From JBFMAE01 sp040756085 (GTDB taxonomy: Bacteria > Desulfobacterota > BSN033 > UBA1163), in assembly GCA_040756085.1 (NCBI GenBank), contig JBFMAE010000280.1, positions 1 through 26,212 on the forward strand: a stretch of 26,212 bases of DNA, in the 5' to 3' direction. Position 1 is the first letter of the stretch, and the number at the start of each line of letters is the position of its first letter. This document shows, piece by piece, positions 1 to 7,641 of this stretch. Under the pieces are notes generated by a model that saw only the letters and a program-made list of their open reading frames with translations, made no database searches and was not told the origin of the DNA. The translations under genes were made by a program, and so were the position numbers.

Positions 1-72
1 CTCTGCTCAGAAGGGATCAAACCAACGATCCCCTGGCTTTATGATTATAAACTCGATTTCAGGTTCAAGTAG
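1..72 (+). CDS. C-terminal end of an unidentified protein (cut by window edge)
   Basis: Frame 1 is open from the first base to a TAG at 70-72 and encodes 23 residues ending in YDYKLDFRFK. The base composition of these 70 bases is more balanced than the AT-rich DNA that follows, which fits the tail of a real upstream gene. Too little is present to identify the family. It could also be a chance open frame. Confidence 0.35.
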   Translation, partial: LCSEGIKPTIPWLYDYKLDFRFK

Positions 73-228
73 AAATCGAAAACTGGAGTTGAATGTAAAA
101 TAAATTACATCATTAAAATCTCTGCTTTCGTGGGAATGACACCCTAAAAAATATGTAAACGAATTAATGATTCAAGACACTAGCATGTCTGCTGTTCTTA
201 ATATAGGGAGAAACCATTTAATTGAGAG

Positions 229-717
229 TTGACTTTAAAACTCTTTTTTCCTAATATAAAATCAAAAATTTTTCAATGGGAATCAATAATCTTAAAATAT
301 AAATCAAAAATCAATGAAATAAATAAGGAAGTTATGATAATTACAATAAATGAATGGGAAGTAACATCTGAATATTGGGATAATCTTATGGGAGAAAAAG
401 GTGATTGGTTTCAAAAATACGTAATGAGGCCTTCCATATTATCCCTATTAGGAAATATAAACGGACTAAATATTCTTGATGCCGGATGTGGAAATGGATA
501 TTTATCAAGGTATCTTGCACGAATGGGTGCCAATGTGATTGGCGTTGATTTTTCCAAAAAATTATTAAAAAAAGCTCTTCTATATAATAGGACAGAACGA
601 TTAAATGTTAAATATCTTCAAAAAGATATTTCAAGTCAATTAGATTTAAATATGGTATTTGATAGGATCATTTCACATAATGTAATACAGGAAATCAAAA
701 ATTATTTTGGTTTTTGA
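229..717 (+). pseudogene. truncated class I SAM-dependent methyltransferase
   Basis: The frame encodes a class I (Rossmann) S-adenosylmethionine methyltransferase start: motif I is LDAGCGNGYLSRYLA (about residues 83-97), followed by the acidic motif II region VIGVDFSKKLLKKA and a motif IV-like stretch DRIISHNVIQEI. The protein stops at residue 162, right after motif IV, so the C-terminal half of the catalytic domain is missing. The listed start is a TTG with no clear ribosome binding site; the Met at residue 36 (base 334) may be closer to the ancestral start, because the family-like EYWDNL segment begins shortly after it. The region is much more AT-rich than the rest of the window. I infer a 3'-truncated gene. 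The substrate cannot be inferred. Confidence 0.6.
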
Positions 718-1289
718 TTCAATTTGATACTATTATAATTGGAATAGCAATATCGTTTGGAATTCAAAACATATCAATACAATATTCACTAATTGGACTA
801 TTTAATGCTATATCTTTTTTCCTCGCCGCTATAAACTTTTATCACGGTAAGCTTACTAATATATCTGATGCCAATTATCAAGCTTATGCTGACAATAGAA
901 AACATTTGACTGAATTGGTAGACTTTCTCTTCCATGTAATTACACTAGGCAGCTTTGGATTCATGCCATTTTTTCTTAATAATATAAAAGGTTTTCTCAT
1001 TTGTCATTCTGTGTTACGTCTCTCTGATATGGTTCTTGTATCAATTGTTTATTATACTGTGAGAAGAGCTCCTATAAGTGAAACGAAAATTTTAGAAATT
1101 CGAAATACTCAAAGGGATTGGTTCGTTGCAGATCTAATTATAGTTATTTGTATTTTAACATTGTATTTAGGTATAGTATATGTGTGGTACGAATTAGTGG
1201 CAGCGATAGGAATACTTGTTCTTGGAATACTTGATATTGTTTCTGATTACATTAAACACAGAAGATATTACTTTGGAGAAGTACCTTAA
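714..1289 (+). CDS. small multi-pass membrane protein of unknown function
   Basis: The 191-codon frame is hydrophobic, with four or five likely membrane segments: roughly residues 21-42, 69-88, 95-113, 136-158 and 161-181. Charged loops lie between them, and the tail is basic (YIKHRRYYFGEV). I do not recognise a family. No ATG is available at the front: the listed start is a TTG overlapping the TGA of the broken methyltransferase, and the same frame is open a further 33 bases upstream. It may therefore be the 3' remainder of a longer membrane-protein gene joined to the methyltransferase fragment by a deletion. The AT-rich codon use matches the methyltransferase fragment and not the genes further right, suggesting a transferred or decaying patch. 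Confidence 0.45.
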   Translation: MIQFDTIIIGIAISFGIQNISIQYSLIGLFNAISFFLAAINFYHGKLTNISDANYQAYADNRKHLTELVDFLFHVITLGSFGFMPFFLNNIKGFLICHSVLRLSDMVLVSIVYYTVRRAPISETKILEIRNTQRDWFVADLIIVICILTLYLGIVYVWYELVAAIGILVLGILDIVSDYIKHRRYYFGEVP

Positions 1290-1401
1290 GGATTTTCAAG
1301 ATCTCAAAACAAGGAAAAAAAAGATTAAAAGAATAAAGTAAAACTTCGCCAACATATATTAAAGAACATGGGACAAGAGAAAATTTTTCTCCCTTTAGTA
1401 A

Positions 1402-1551
1402 ATAAATCGTTTGTATATCCTCCAGCTGATCGATGAACCCGAAGAGATCGTTAAGGCCATTAAAAAACGGTCATTCTCTAATCACTCCGAACTCAATAGG
1501 CTGTCTATCAACTACGGAGGTGGTGGACTCCGTCCACCACATAATAGGTGA
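1402..1551 (+). pseudogene. possible C-terminal gene relic
   Basis: A 49-codon open frame without a start codon reads LQLIDEPEEIVKAIKKRSFS in its middle. This resembles ordinary coding sequence and recalls the C-terminal helix of LOG-family (lysine decarboxylase-like) proteins, which often end in a DDPEE-like helix. It runs into the 3' end of the minus-strand metallopeptidase, where the translation becomes the palindrome-derived GGGLRPPHNR. I read it as a relic of a deleted gene. The family assignment is weak. Confidence 0.22.
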
Positions 1552-2503
1552 GGAGGGTCGTCAATTCAACCAATATCTGCTCCTCTTCTTCAGGAAGGTA
1601 TCCCAATGATTCGTTTCTGCAGATAGCCTCCCATCGGCGAAGACTTTTTCTAACCGTGTGCTTATTCGATCCTGAAATCCAGAGGCTGACCCGTTCCGTC
1701 AGAAGCCTTGCATATTTTCGAATCAATTTCCAGGCGGGAAGGAGTTTCCTATGGCCATTCGCCGGCTTGATGAAGAGTTCATTCATATCATGAAGATATT
1801 CCTGAAGCTCCTGATCCAACATTTCTCCATCTAACCCCCACCATTCCGATACAGTCTCTTCAATGGTCGAATATATCTCATCGTGTGTCTTTCTTACATT
1901 CAAAGGTTTTCTTCCGACGATCTCTTCTATTAAACAATCGACACAGGACAATTTCTCCAAGGCATTGGGCCAGTTTCGATATTTAACCTTCCAGTGGGAC
2001 CGTGGATCGAGCCAAATGGCAAAAGTCTCTGCCCAATCCTCGTCAGGATGCTTCTGGGCATAATGAGGGTCCCCGAGGTAGTGGAGGTGTCTGACATAAC
2101 TTTTCGACCATGGGTTGACTCGGTAGAGGTATCCATCTCGGTACGTTTTATTAAAATCCCCGAAGGTTTCCCTCCAATCCTTTTCTTGCCAAAGTTTATA
2201 GGCATAATTAATGGCATGGCCGGTTTCGTGGCGCAAGATCTTCATCATTTTTTCTTTCGTTGTCTCATCTCCTTCGAGGTCTTTTAATTCAGGAGTAGCT
2301 AAATAGAAGGGGATGCTTATCGAAATCTTCTTATTGACGCACCCCCACTCACTCCCAAAATAGAAATCGGGCCACAAGGGAATGCGTTTTTCCCTCAATT
2401 CTTTTTTCAACCTTTTAAAATAAGGCGCCATACTTTCATTGACATCCAGTTCAAGATCACAGATCCTGGTTGTCAAAAATTTTTGATACTCAATCCTATC
2501 CAT
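1508..2503 (-). CDS. putative zinc-binding metallopeptidase (gluzincin-like)
   Basis: The 331-residue protein has a zinc protease motif HETGH at residues 92-96 (HExxH with two ligand histidines and the catalytic glutamate). A third-ligand candidate is Glu159 in DEDWAETFA, about 63 residues later. This spacing and the ExxAExFA-like second motif match the putative zinc-binding metallopeptidase family described in proteobacteria. No signal peptide or membrane segment is visible, so a cytoplasmic location is likely. A GGAGG lies about 12 bases upstream of the ATG. The gene stands alone, with AT-rich gaps on both sides. Its last codons are made of a perfect palindrome (1520-1540), so the C-terminus VVDGVHHLRS may not be ancestral. 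Substrate unknown. Confidence 0.72.
   Translation of the reverse strand: MDRIEYQKFLTTRICDLELDVNESMAPYFKRLKKELREKRIPLWPDFYFGSEWGCVNKKISISIPFYLATPELKDLEGDETTKEKMMKILRHETGHAINYAYKLWQEKDWRETFGDFNKTYRDGYLYRVNPWSKSYVRHLHYLGDPHYAQKHPDEDWAETFAIWLDPRSHWKVKYRNWPNALEKLSCVDCLIEEIVGRKPLNVRKTHDEIYSTIEETVSEWWGLDGEMLDQELQEYLHDMNELFIKPANGHRKLLPAWKLIRKYARLLTERVSLWISGSNKHTVRKSLRRWEAICRNESLGYLPEEEEQILVELTTLLTYYVVDGVHHLRS
1520..1540. repeat. perfect 9-bp-arm hairpin at the 3' end of the metallopeptidase gene
   Basis: GTGGTGGAC (1520-1528), a 3-base TCC loop, and GTCCACCAC (1532-1540) form a perfect stem. It lies inside the last dozen codons of the minus-strand metallopeptidase. No T-run follows, so it is not a classical intrinsic terminator. 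It resembles the short REP-like palindromes found elsewhere in the window. Confidence 0.65.
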
Positions 2504-3081
2504 TTCCCTCAGCCTCCGATCATTTCAGCCCCATTTTTTATACACTCTTTCAGAAACCCCGTTAAAGAATTAAAGATCAGAACTCAGATACAAATTGATA
2601 GATTCATGCCATGATCAATTTTTATTAACCACGCAAGACCATCCTTTCCCTTGTCGATGGAGTTAGATTTTTCCTGGAAAGAGAACTTTTCTACTATTAA
2701 TATAATATCCCCATTTCCTAAGGTCAAAGTATTTTTTTTCACAAGTAATTGTTTTATGATTTCAATAGGTTATAAAACTAATATTTACTTTTCCGGTAGG
2801 CCATGAAAAGGATTTTAAGGTAAGGATTTAATAGGCTAAAATTTTGGAGACTGTCATATATAATCCTGAAATAGAAATAAAAAGTGTCATCCTCAGAGAT
2901 AGTTGAAACAACTCCGAATTTTCTTTCTAAACAGATGCAAGGAATGTCATCAGGAGCGCTTGGCTTATCCCTACGAGAATTTTTTATTATTCTTGGAAAT
3001 GAATTCGACCTGTTAAAACGAAATATTTTATTGTAATATAAAAAGAGTAATTTTTTTGAAATAGATGAATGGAGAAGAGGG
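2504..3081. other. 578-bp AT-rich intergenic region between divergent genes
   Basis: No convincing open frame, RNA gene or long repeat was seen here. It must carry the promoters of the divergent metallopeptidase and thiolase genes. One weak sigma-70-like pair is TTGTTT (2749-2754) and TATAAA (2771-2776) with 16-base spacing, pointing toward the thiolase gene but about 300 bases from its start. The thiolase ribosome binding site is GGAGAAGAGGG just before the ATG at 3082. Confidence 0.4.
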
Positions 3082-4575
3082 ATGGATGTCTATATTTCTG
3101 GTGTGGGGATGACGAAATTCGGTCGGTCGAAAGATTCCCTCGAAAAGATGATGACCGAGGCAGCCTCGTTAGCCTTGAAGGATGCTCAACTGGAACGGGT
3201 TGATGCGATCTACATCGGCGTGATGAATGTCGAGGAATTTGTTGGAGATTCTAATTTTGCCACGCTTCTAACCGATACACTTGGACTGGTCGGCGTCCCT
3301 TCCACCCGGGTGGAGACCGCCTCCTCTACCGGAGCAGGAGCCTTTCAGACGGCATTCTATGCAGTGGCCTCCGGCCATATGAGGAATGTTCTCGTCCTGG
3401 CTGGTGAGAAGATGACCCATCTCCCGACAGCCAAAACGACCCGTATTCTCTCTGAGGTGATTGATCGGTCCGAGCGGAGGTATGGGGCAACCATGCCTGC
3501 CCTCGCTGCCATGATTGCACAAAAATATTCAAAAGAATTTCATCTCTCAATGAAGAAGCTTGAGGACATCCTTTCAAAGGTGGCAATCAAAAACCATTCT
3601 AATGGTGTCTTCAACCCCTATGCTCAATTCAAAAAACAGATCACCAAAGAGGATTATTTGAAAAGCCAGGTGGTCTCCTATCCATTACGCCTCTATGATT
3701 GTGCTCCAATCACGGACGGTGCATCGGCCATCGTCGTAACTTCCTATCCTACCTCTATCAAAGTTTCTGGCATTGGCCATGCCACCGATACCTCTGCGGT
3801 TAGGTACCGGGCATCTCTCACTTCTTTCAACTCAACAAAAGAAGCTGCTTTAAAGGCCTATACCATGGCTCACCTCAACCCATCCAATATCCAATTTGGT
3901 GAGGTCCACGATGCCTTTACCCCATTTGAGATCATTGGAACAGAAGATTTAGGTCTTTTTCCGCCTGGTAAGGGATGGAAGGCTCTGGAAGATGGGAGGA
4001 CTCATCTTGAGGGTAAGCTTCCAATCAATCCATCCGGAGGCCTGAAGGCAAGGGGACATCCGGTGGGTGCTTCTGGACTTGCTCAAATAGTGGAGATCGC
4101 CTACCAGTTAAGGGGCGAGGCAGGAGAAGGCAGACAATTGGAGAGGGCAGAGATTGGCCTGGCCCAGAGCATTGGAGGATTGGGGAATAATAATTTGGTC
4201 ACCATTCTCGAACGGAGTGACCGAAGACGGGTAGTCAAAGAGGGCTGGAGACCCGATTATTACCCAGAGATGAATGTTTCAAGCAAGAGTTCCCCTTCCC
4301 CGTTCACAGAAGGGGTTGGACTTCTGGAAACATTTACAATTCTTTATACCACACCCGAAGGATTCCGTTCGCCTCTGACTCTCGGTTTTGTCAGAACAAA
4401 GACGGGAGAAAGATTAATGGCCTGTAATCCCGATTACCGTTCCCCAAAAGGATTAAAGATCGGTAAAAATGTCCACCTCAAATCGAGAGAGGGTCTCTAT
4501 GTCTTCGAAAAATTAACCCTCAAGGATCGCCTGAAACATTGGATCAAAGGTTTCCCCAAATCCTTCTTATTTTAA
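3082..4575 (+). CDS. thiolase-like protein (SCP-x/archaeal ACAT type) fused to a DUF35-like OB domain
   Basis: Residues 1-380 form a thiolase fold of the SCP-x/archaeal acetoacetyl-CoA thiolase type: VETASSTGAGAF at the nucleophile loop (77-88), EVHDAFTPFE with His276, NPSGGLKARGHPVGASG with His326, and SIGGLGNNN (363-371). Active thiolases carry a cysteine in the first loop (CASG type). Here that position is Ser81, so normal covalent acyl transfer is unlikely. Residues about 407-480 (LETFTILYTTPEGF...LTLGFVRTKTGERLMAC) resemble the OB-fold half of DUF35 proteins, which in archaea form a separate subunit bridging thiolase and HMG-CoA synthase. The zinc-ribbon half (CxxC) is absent. The protein may bind acyl-CoA or act as a non-canonical synthase or scaffold. 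It has a good ribosome binding site and no operon partner on its strand except possibly the next gene, 91 bases on. Confidence 0.78.
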   Translation: MDVYISGVGMTKFGRSKDSLEKMMTEAASLALKDAQLERVDAIYIGVMNVEEFVGDSNFATLLTDTLGLVGVPSTRVETASSTGAGAFQTAFYAVASGHMRNVLVLAGEKMTHLPTAKTTRILSEVIDRSERRYGATMPALAAMIAQKYSKEFHLSMKKLEDILSKVAIKNHSNGVFNPYAQFKKQITKEDYLKSQVVSYPLRLYDCAPITDGASAIVVTSYPTSIKVSGIGHATDTSAVRYRASLTSFNSTKEAALKAYTMAHLNPSNIQFGEVHDAFTPFEIIGTEDLGLFPPGKGWKALEDGRTHLEGKLPINPSGGLKARGHPVGASGLAQIVEIAYQLRGEAGEGRQLERAEIGLAQSIGGLGNNNLVTILERSDRRRVVKEGWRPDYYPEMNVSSKSSPSPFTEGVGLLETFTILYTTPEGFRSPLTLGFVRTKTGERLMACNPDYRSPKGLKIGKNVHLKSREGLYVFEKLTLKDRLKHWIKGFPKSFLF

Positions 4576-4666
4576 AACATTAAATCAATTGGATGGGGAA
4601 GTTCTGGCCGCCGATCATCACAACCACATTATTGACAATCCTCTGCCAATCTTTTTAATATGAAGT

Positions 4667-6016
4667 ATGCCTTTTTTCATCCTTGTTCTACTTCTTTCTT
4701 TCTGCATCCCATCTTTTGGTGAGACAATTAAGGAATCTCCCTCTCAGGTGTGGAAGGTGGGCGATCGCCGATGGACGGTAGAAGAGGAGTATCGATTTGG
4801 CCAATGGGTCGAGGCCAATATTACGGAAGATTTCTTCATCCGGTATAAGATTCCCCTTGACTGTGCAGATGTTCCTTATGCCATTCGATGGATCTACGCA
4901 AGGGTCGCGCATCTTCCTGCTGCGGCGACAACGAAGGACCATAAGTTGATCGGTCACTGGTCGACGGAATGGGGACATCTGCCCACCCATTCTGAGTGGC
5001 ACAAGGACCTCCGGTTTCGGACGGCGCTCCACTTTATGCTTACCGAGACGACCACCCGAACCCTTCCCTTCGACACCTACCCCATCCGGATAGAACCGGA
5101 TTCAGTCACCCCCGGAACAGCCTTCTTCGTCACCGAATCCCATTCCGGTGTCGTCAGCCACGTCATCTTGGATGGAAGTCATGCCCATCCGCTTCAGACC
5201 TGGGAGGCAACCGTCCCGGCAAAGATTCAGAAGATGAGCGGAAGAAATTTTCTCGCGCCCAGACCCGAGTCCACCATTTACTCGGGTTTGGTGAAGTTCC
5301 GTTGGCCGGTGGTCCAGAATGCACAATGGAAATATCTATCTGCCAAAGAACATCCTTTCTATTCTGAAGAACAGTATTCCTCCGACTTCTATGAAGGCTC
5401 TTCCAACTTTGTTGAAGCCGTAGCCAGGAGGATCGATCCCACCCAATATGACCCCTGGGAGAAGATGGAAAAGGTTTTGGAAGCGACCACCCGTTATCTC
5501 CAGGAGAGGGTTCCGATCGTTCTGGCGGGATACAAACGGTGCAGGAGGGGTGGCTGCCCGGAGGGTTCCGGTCTATGGGAGATCCACAGCACTCCTGGCC
5601 GTGACGGAAGGATCATTCTGTTAATGGACCATCTCCATCAGATCATTGAATCGAACCATTTCAATAAAGAAGATGTTAAAGAGAAGATGGAGGCTATCTC
5701 TATCGAGATCTCACAGGATCGCTCGGTCACATTCCATCATCTCTATCAGAACTATCTCTGGCTCTCTCCTCATCCAGAGGATTCGATTGAGGCCCGGTGG
5801 GGACTGAAAAAATGTGAGATGATCTTCTCCCAGATTCGGAGCGCTAAAAACTCTATCGCTTTCATCGAGAAGGCTTATCGGAGAAGGGATCCCAAATATG
5901 CAGACTTCGCCATCCGGCAGCAGCAGGAGATTCTGAGAAGGCTCAATGAGGAATGGATGAGTTCAGATTGCAAGGAACCCACACCCCCTACCCCTAAAAA
6001 GAAAGTGGGGAGATAG
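4667..6016 (+). CDS. secreted protein with NlpC/P60-like cysteine-peptidase signature
   Basis: Residues 1-18 (MPFFILVLLLSFCIPSFG) look like a signal peptide, so the product is probably exported. LDCADVPYAIRWIYARVAHLP (from residue 64) resembles the NlpC/P60 catalytic helix, with Cys66 as the putative nucleophile. TPGTAFFVTES followed by VVSHVILDG (His165) resembles the strand carrying the catalytic histidine. The family assignment is inferred from these two motifs only. The remaining 270 residues, rich in aromatic and charged residues, match nothing I recognise. The start ATG has no obvious Shine-Dalgarno, and an in-frame TGA lies two codons upstream, so the start is at or after 4667. The tail EPTPPTPKKKVGR is encoded by low-complexity CCCCTA-type DNA that may be repeat-derived. 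A peptidoglycan or cell-envelope role is possible but unproven. Confidence 0.55.
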   Translation: MPFFILVLLLSFCIPSFGETIKESPSQVWKVGDRRWTVEEEYRFGQWVEANITEDFFIRYKIPLDCADVPYAIRWIYARVAHLPAAATTKDHKLIGHWSTEWGHLPTHSEWHKDLRFRTALHFMLTETTTRTLPFDTYPIRIEPDSVTPGTAFFVTESHSGVVSHVILDGSHAHPLQTWEATVPAKIQKMSGRNFLAPRPESTIYSGLVKFRWPVVQNAQWKYLSAKEHPFYSEEQYSSDFYEGSSNFVEAVARRIDPTQYDPWEKMEKVLEATTRYLQERVPIVLAGYKRCRRGGCPEGSGLWEIHSTPGRDGRIILLMDHLHQIIESNHFNKEDVKEKMEAISIEISQDRSVTFHHLYQNYLWLSPHPEDSIEARWGLKKCEMIFSQIRSAKNSIAFIEKAYRRRDPKYADFAIRQQQEILRRLNEEWMSSDCKEPTPPTPKKKVGR

Positions 6017-6064
6017 GGAGATGGGGTGTTGGGGAGACAAATCAAATTCGGAATGCGGATTTCG

Positions 6065-6083
6065 CCTGCCTGCCGCAGGCAGG
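6065..6083. repeat. GC-rich REP-like palindrome
   Basis: CCTGCCTGC and GCAGGCAGG (9-bp arms) flank a single central C, between two convergent genes. The preceding ATTTCG is shared with a related copy at 22134, and a shorter relative lies at 20895. Flanking words (GGAATGCGGATTTCG, GGAATGCGGAATT) are partly duplicated. It may help terminate transcription from both sides. Confidence 0.7.
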
Positions 6084-6126
6084 GAATGCGGAATTATTTT
6101 TTCGGGCACGGAGCACGGACACGTCT

Positions 6127-7608
6127 TTATAAAAAATACTTGGCGATGTCGATGTGGTATTTATAAGGGTCTAATGTCTTGACGATGCTTCGTTTGTAGT
6201 GCCCTGACCCATCCGTTTCAGTAAGATCAACCAACTCTTTCTTGGCATCCCCTTTTTCATCTCGATCCACTATGAGGACTATGGGGCGATCCAACCATTT
6301 GGAATCGTAATTGGGTTTATAGGCAATCCCTATTTCATGGGTATTGAGAAGGACCAAGGATCCAATAGGATAAATGCCAACGATGCCGATGAAGATTTTG
6401 AGGAGGATGGGGTCGAAATGGATATCCCTTTCTCTCAGCATGATAGCGAGAGCTTGTTCCGGTGTATATGGAATTTTCTTATAAATCCGGGGGGTCGTCA
6501 TCGCATCATAAGAATCCGCAATCTGAATGATTCGGGCGAAGAGGATCATCTCTTTTTTCCGGAAGAGTTTGGGATATCCGGAAAGATCATTCTTCAGGTG
6601 GTGGTCGAAGATACCTATCACCATTCTGGGATTGATCTCGCCCAGCTGTTTCAGATTGAGAACGATCTCCACCCCCATCAGGGGATGCTTCTTCATCAGG
6701 CCCCACTCTCCTTCATCGAGCGGGCCGGGCTTATTGAGAACCTCTCTCGGTATTTTCGACTTACCGATATCATGAAGCAGGGCCGTAATCCCCAGCTCCG
6801 TTAGGACCTTTCTGGAAAACCCCAATCGCCTTCCCATAGCCAGGGAATAGATGGAGACATTGACAGAATGGTTGAAGGTATATTCATCATAGTTTTTGAT
6901 CATTGTCATTCCTAGCAGGATAGATTCATCCTCCATGACGAGATGGACCGCCTTCTGTGCCAGCCGTTTCAATTTTCTCACATCAGCATACTTTTTCCCT
7001 TTGATGTTGGTGATCACCTCTTTAATCGTCTCGATCGTCTCAAAAAATACTTTCTGGGCGACCTCCCGCTGATCCTCCTTGTGGAGAATTTCTCCTTCCT
7101 CCCCTTCAAAGACCTCAAGAGGATTCACTTCGATCGAGTGGATGTCCTGGTTTATCAGTTGTTCGGTGAAGAGGGTTGCATTCTCCTCACGGCCCTCACA
7201 TAGGTTGATCAGGGTATAGATGAATTCCCTCAAAATCCTCTCATCCACCGGCCCTTTGAAAATGACTTCACCGATCAACCGTTTTTTCCATTGCGTGAGA
7301 AGATATTTAAAACTGGTAAATCCCTCCACCGAATAACGGAGCCGTTGCTCATTGAGGAAGAAGTCATCTCTCATTATTTTAAGAGAAAGGCTCCCCTCTC
7401 TCTCTACCAGCGTGTTAATGGTCTGGAGCGATTCTTGGATGAACTGATGGAGGGCAACATTTTTAGAATCATAGATCTGGGAGATCCTCATCAACACATG
7501 AAATTTTGTAACGAGATTGTTCCCCAGCTTCGAGAGATCGGCTCTCATAGCCTCTGAGGGTTTTTTATTCATCTTCTGGGGTTGTATCGCGGATTCTGTA
7601 ATTTCCAT
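6127..7608 (-). CDS. HD-GYP domain phosphodiesterase-like protein
   Basis: An HD-GYP domain (probably cleaving cyclic-di-GMP) occupies about residues 240-430: HSVNVSIYSLAMG (His247), LLHDIGK (His279, Asp280), KKHPLMGVEI (His308), DHHLKNDLSGYP (His336, His337, GYP 344-346) and ADSYDAMTTPRIYKK. The usual HHExxDGxGYP reads HHLKNDLSGYP, so the Glu and one Gly are replaced, and activity should be tested. Residues about 30-135 form a domain that aligns with the N-terminus of the next upstream gene's product. A C-terminal extension of about 60 residues follows. There is no receiver or membrane segment, so it is likely cytoplasmic. AAGGAG lies six bases before the ATG. It is the last gene of a three-gene operon, 33 bases after the HEAT gene. 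Confidence 0.88.
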   Translation of the reverse strand: MEITESAIQPQKMNKKPSEAMRADLSKLGNNLVTKFHVLMRISQIYDSKNVALHQFIQESLQTINTLVEREGSLSLKIMRDDFFLNEQRLRYSVEGFTSFKYLLTQWKKRLIGEVIFKGPVDERILREFIYTLINLCEGREENATLFTEQLINQDIHSIEVNPLEVFEGEEGEILHKEDQREVAQKVFFETIETIKEVITNIKGKKYADVRKLKRLAQKAVHLVMEDESILLGMTMIKNYDEYTFNHSVNVSIYSLAMGRRLGFSRKVLTELGITALLHDIGKSKIPREVLNKPGPLDEGEWGLMKKHPLMGVEIVLNLKQLGEINPRMVIGIFDHHLKNDLSGYPKLFRKKEMILFARIIQIADSYDAMTTPRIYKKIPYTPEQALAIMLRERDIHFDPILLKIFIGIVGIYPIGSLVLLNTHEIGIAYKPNYDSKWLDRPIVLIVDRDEKGDAKKELVDLTETDGSGHYKRSIVKTLDPYKYHIDIAKYFL

Positions 7609-7641
7609 TTCATCTCCTTAATGCATACGCTTCTTTCTGTC

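Noticed and set aside
93..110. ATGTAA-AATAAA-TTACAT hairpin as a terminator
   Set aside because: Six AT base pairs only and no T-run; too weak to support.
1930..2287. Overlapping open frames inside the metallopeptidase gene
   Set aside because: They are frame shadows of a gene with clear catalytic motifs and show no family features.
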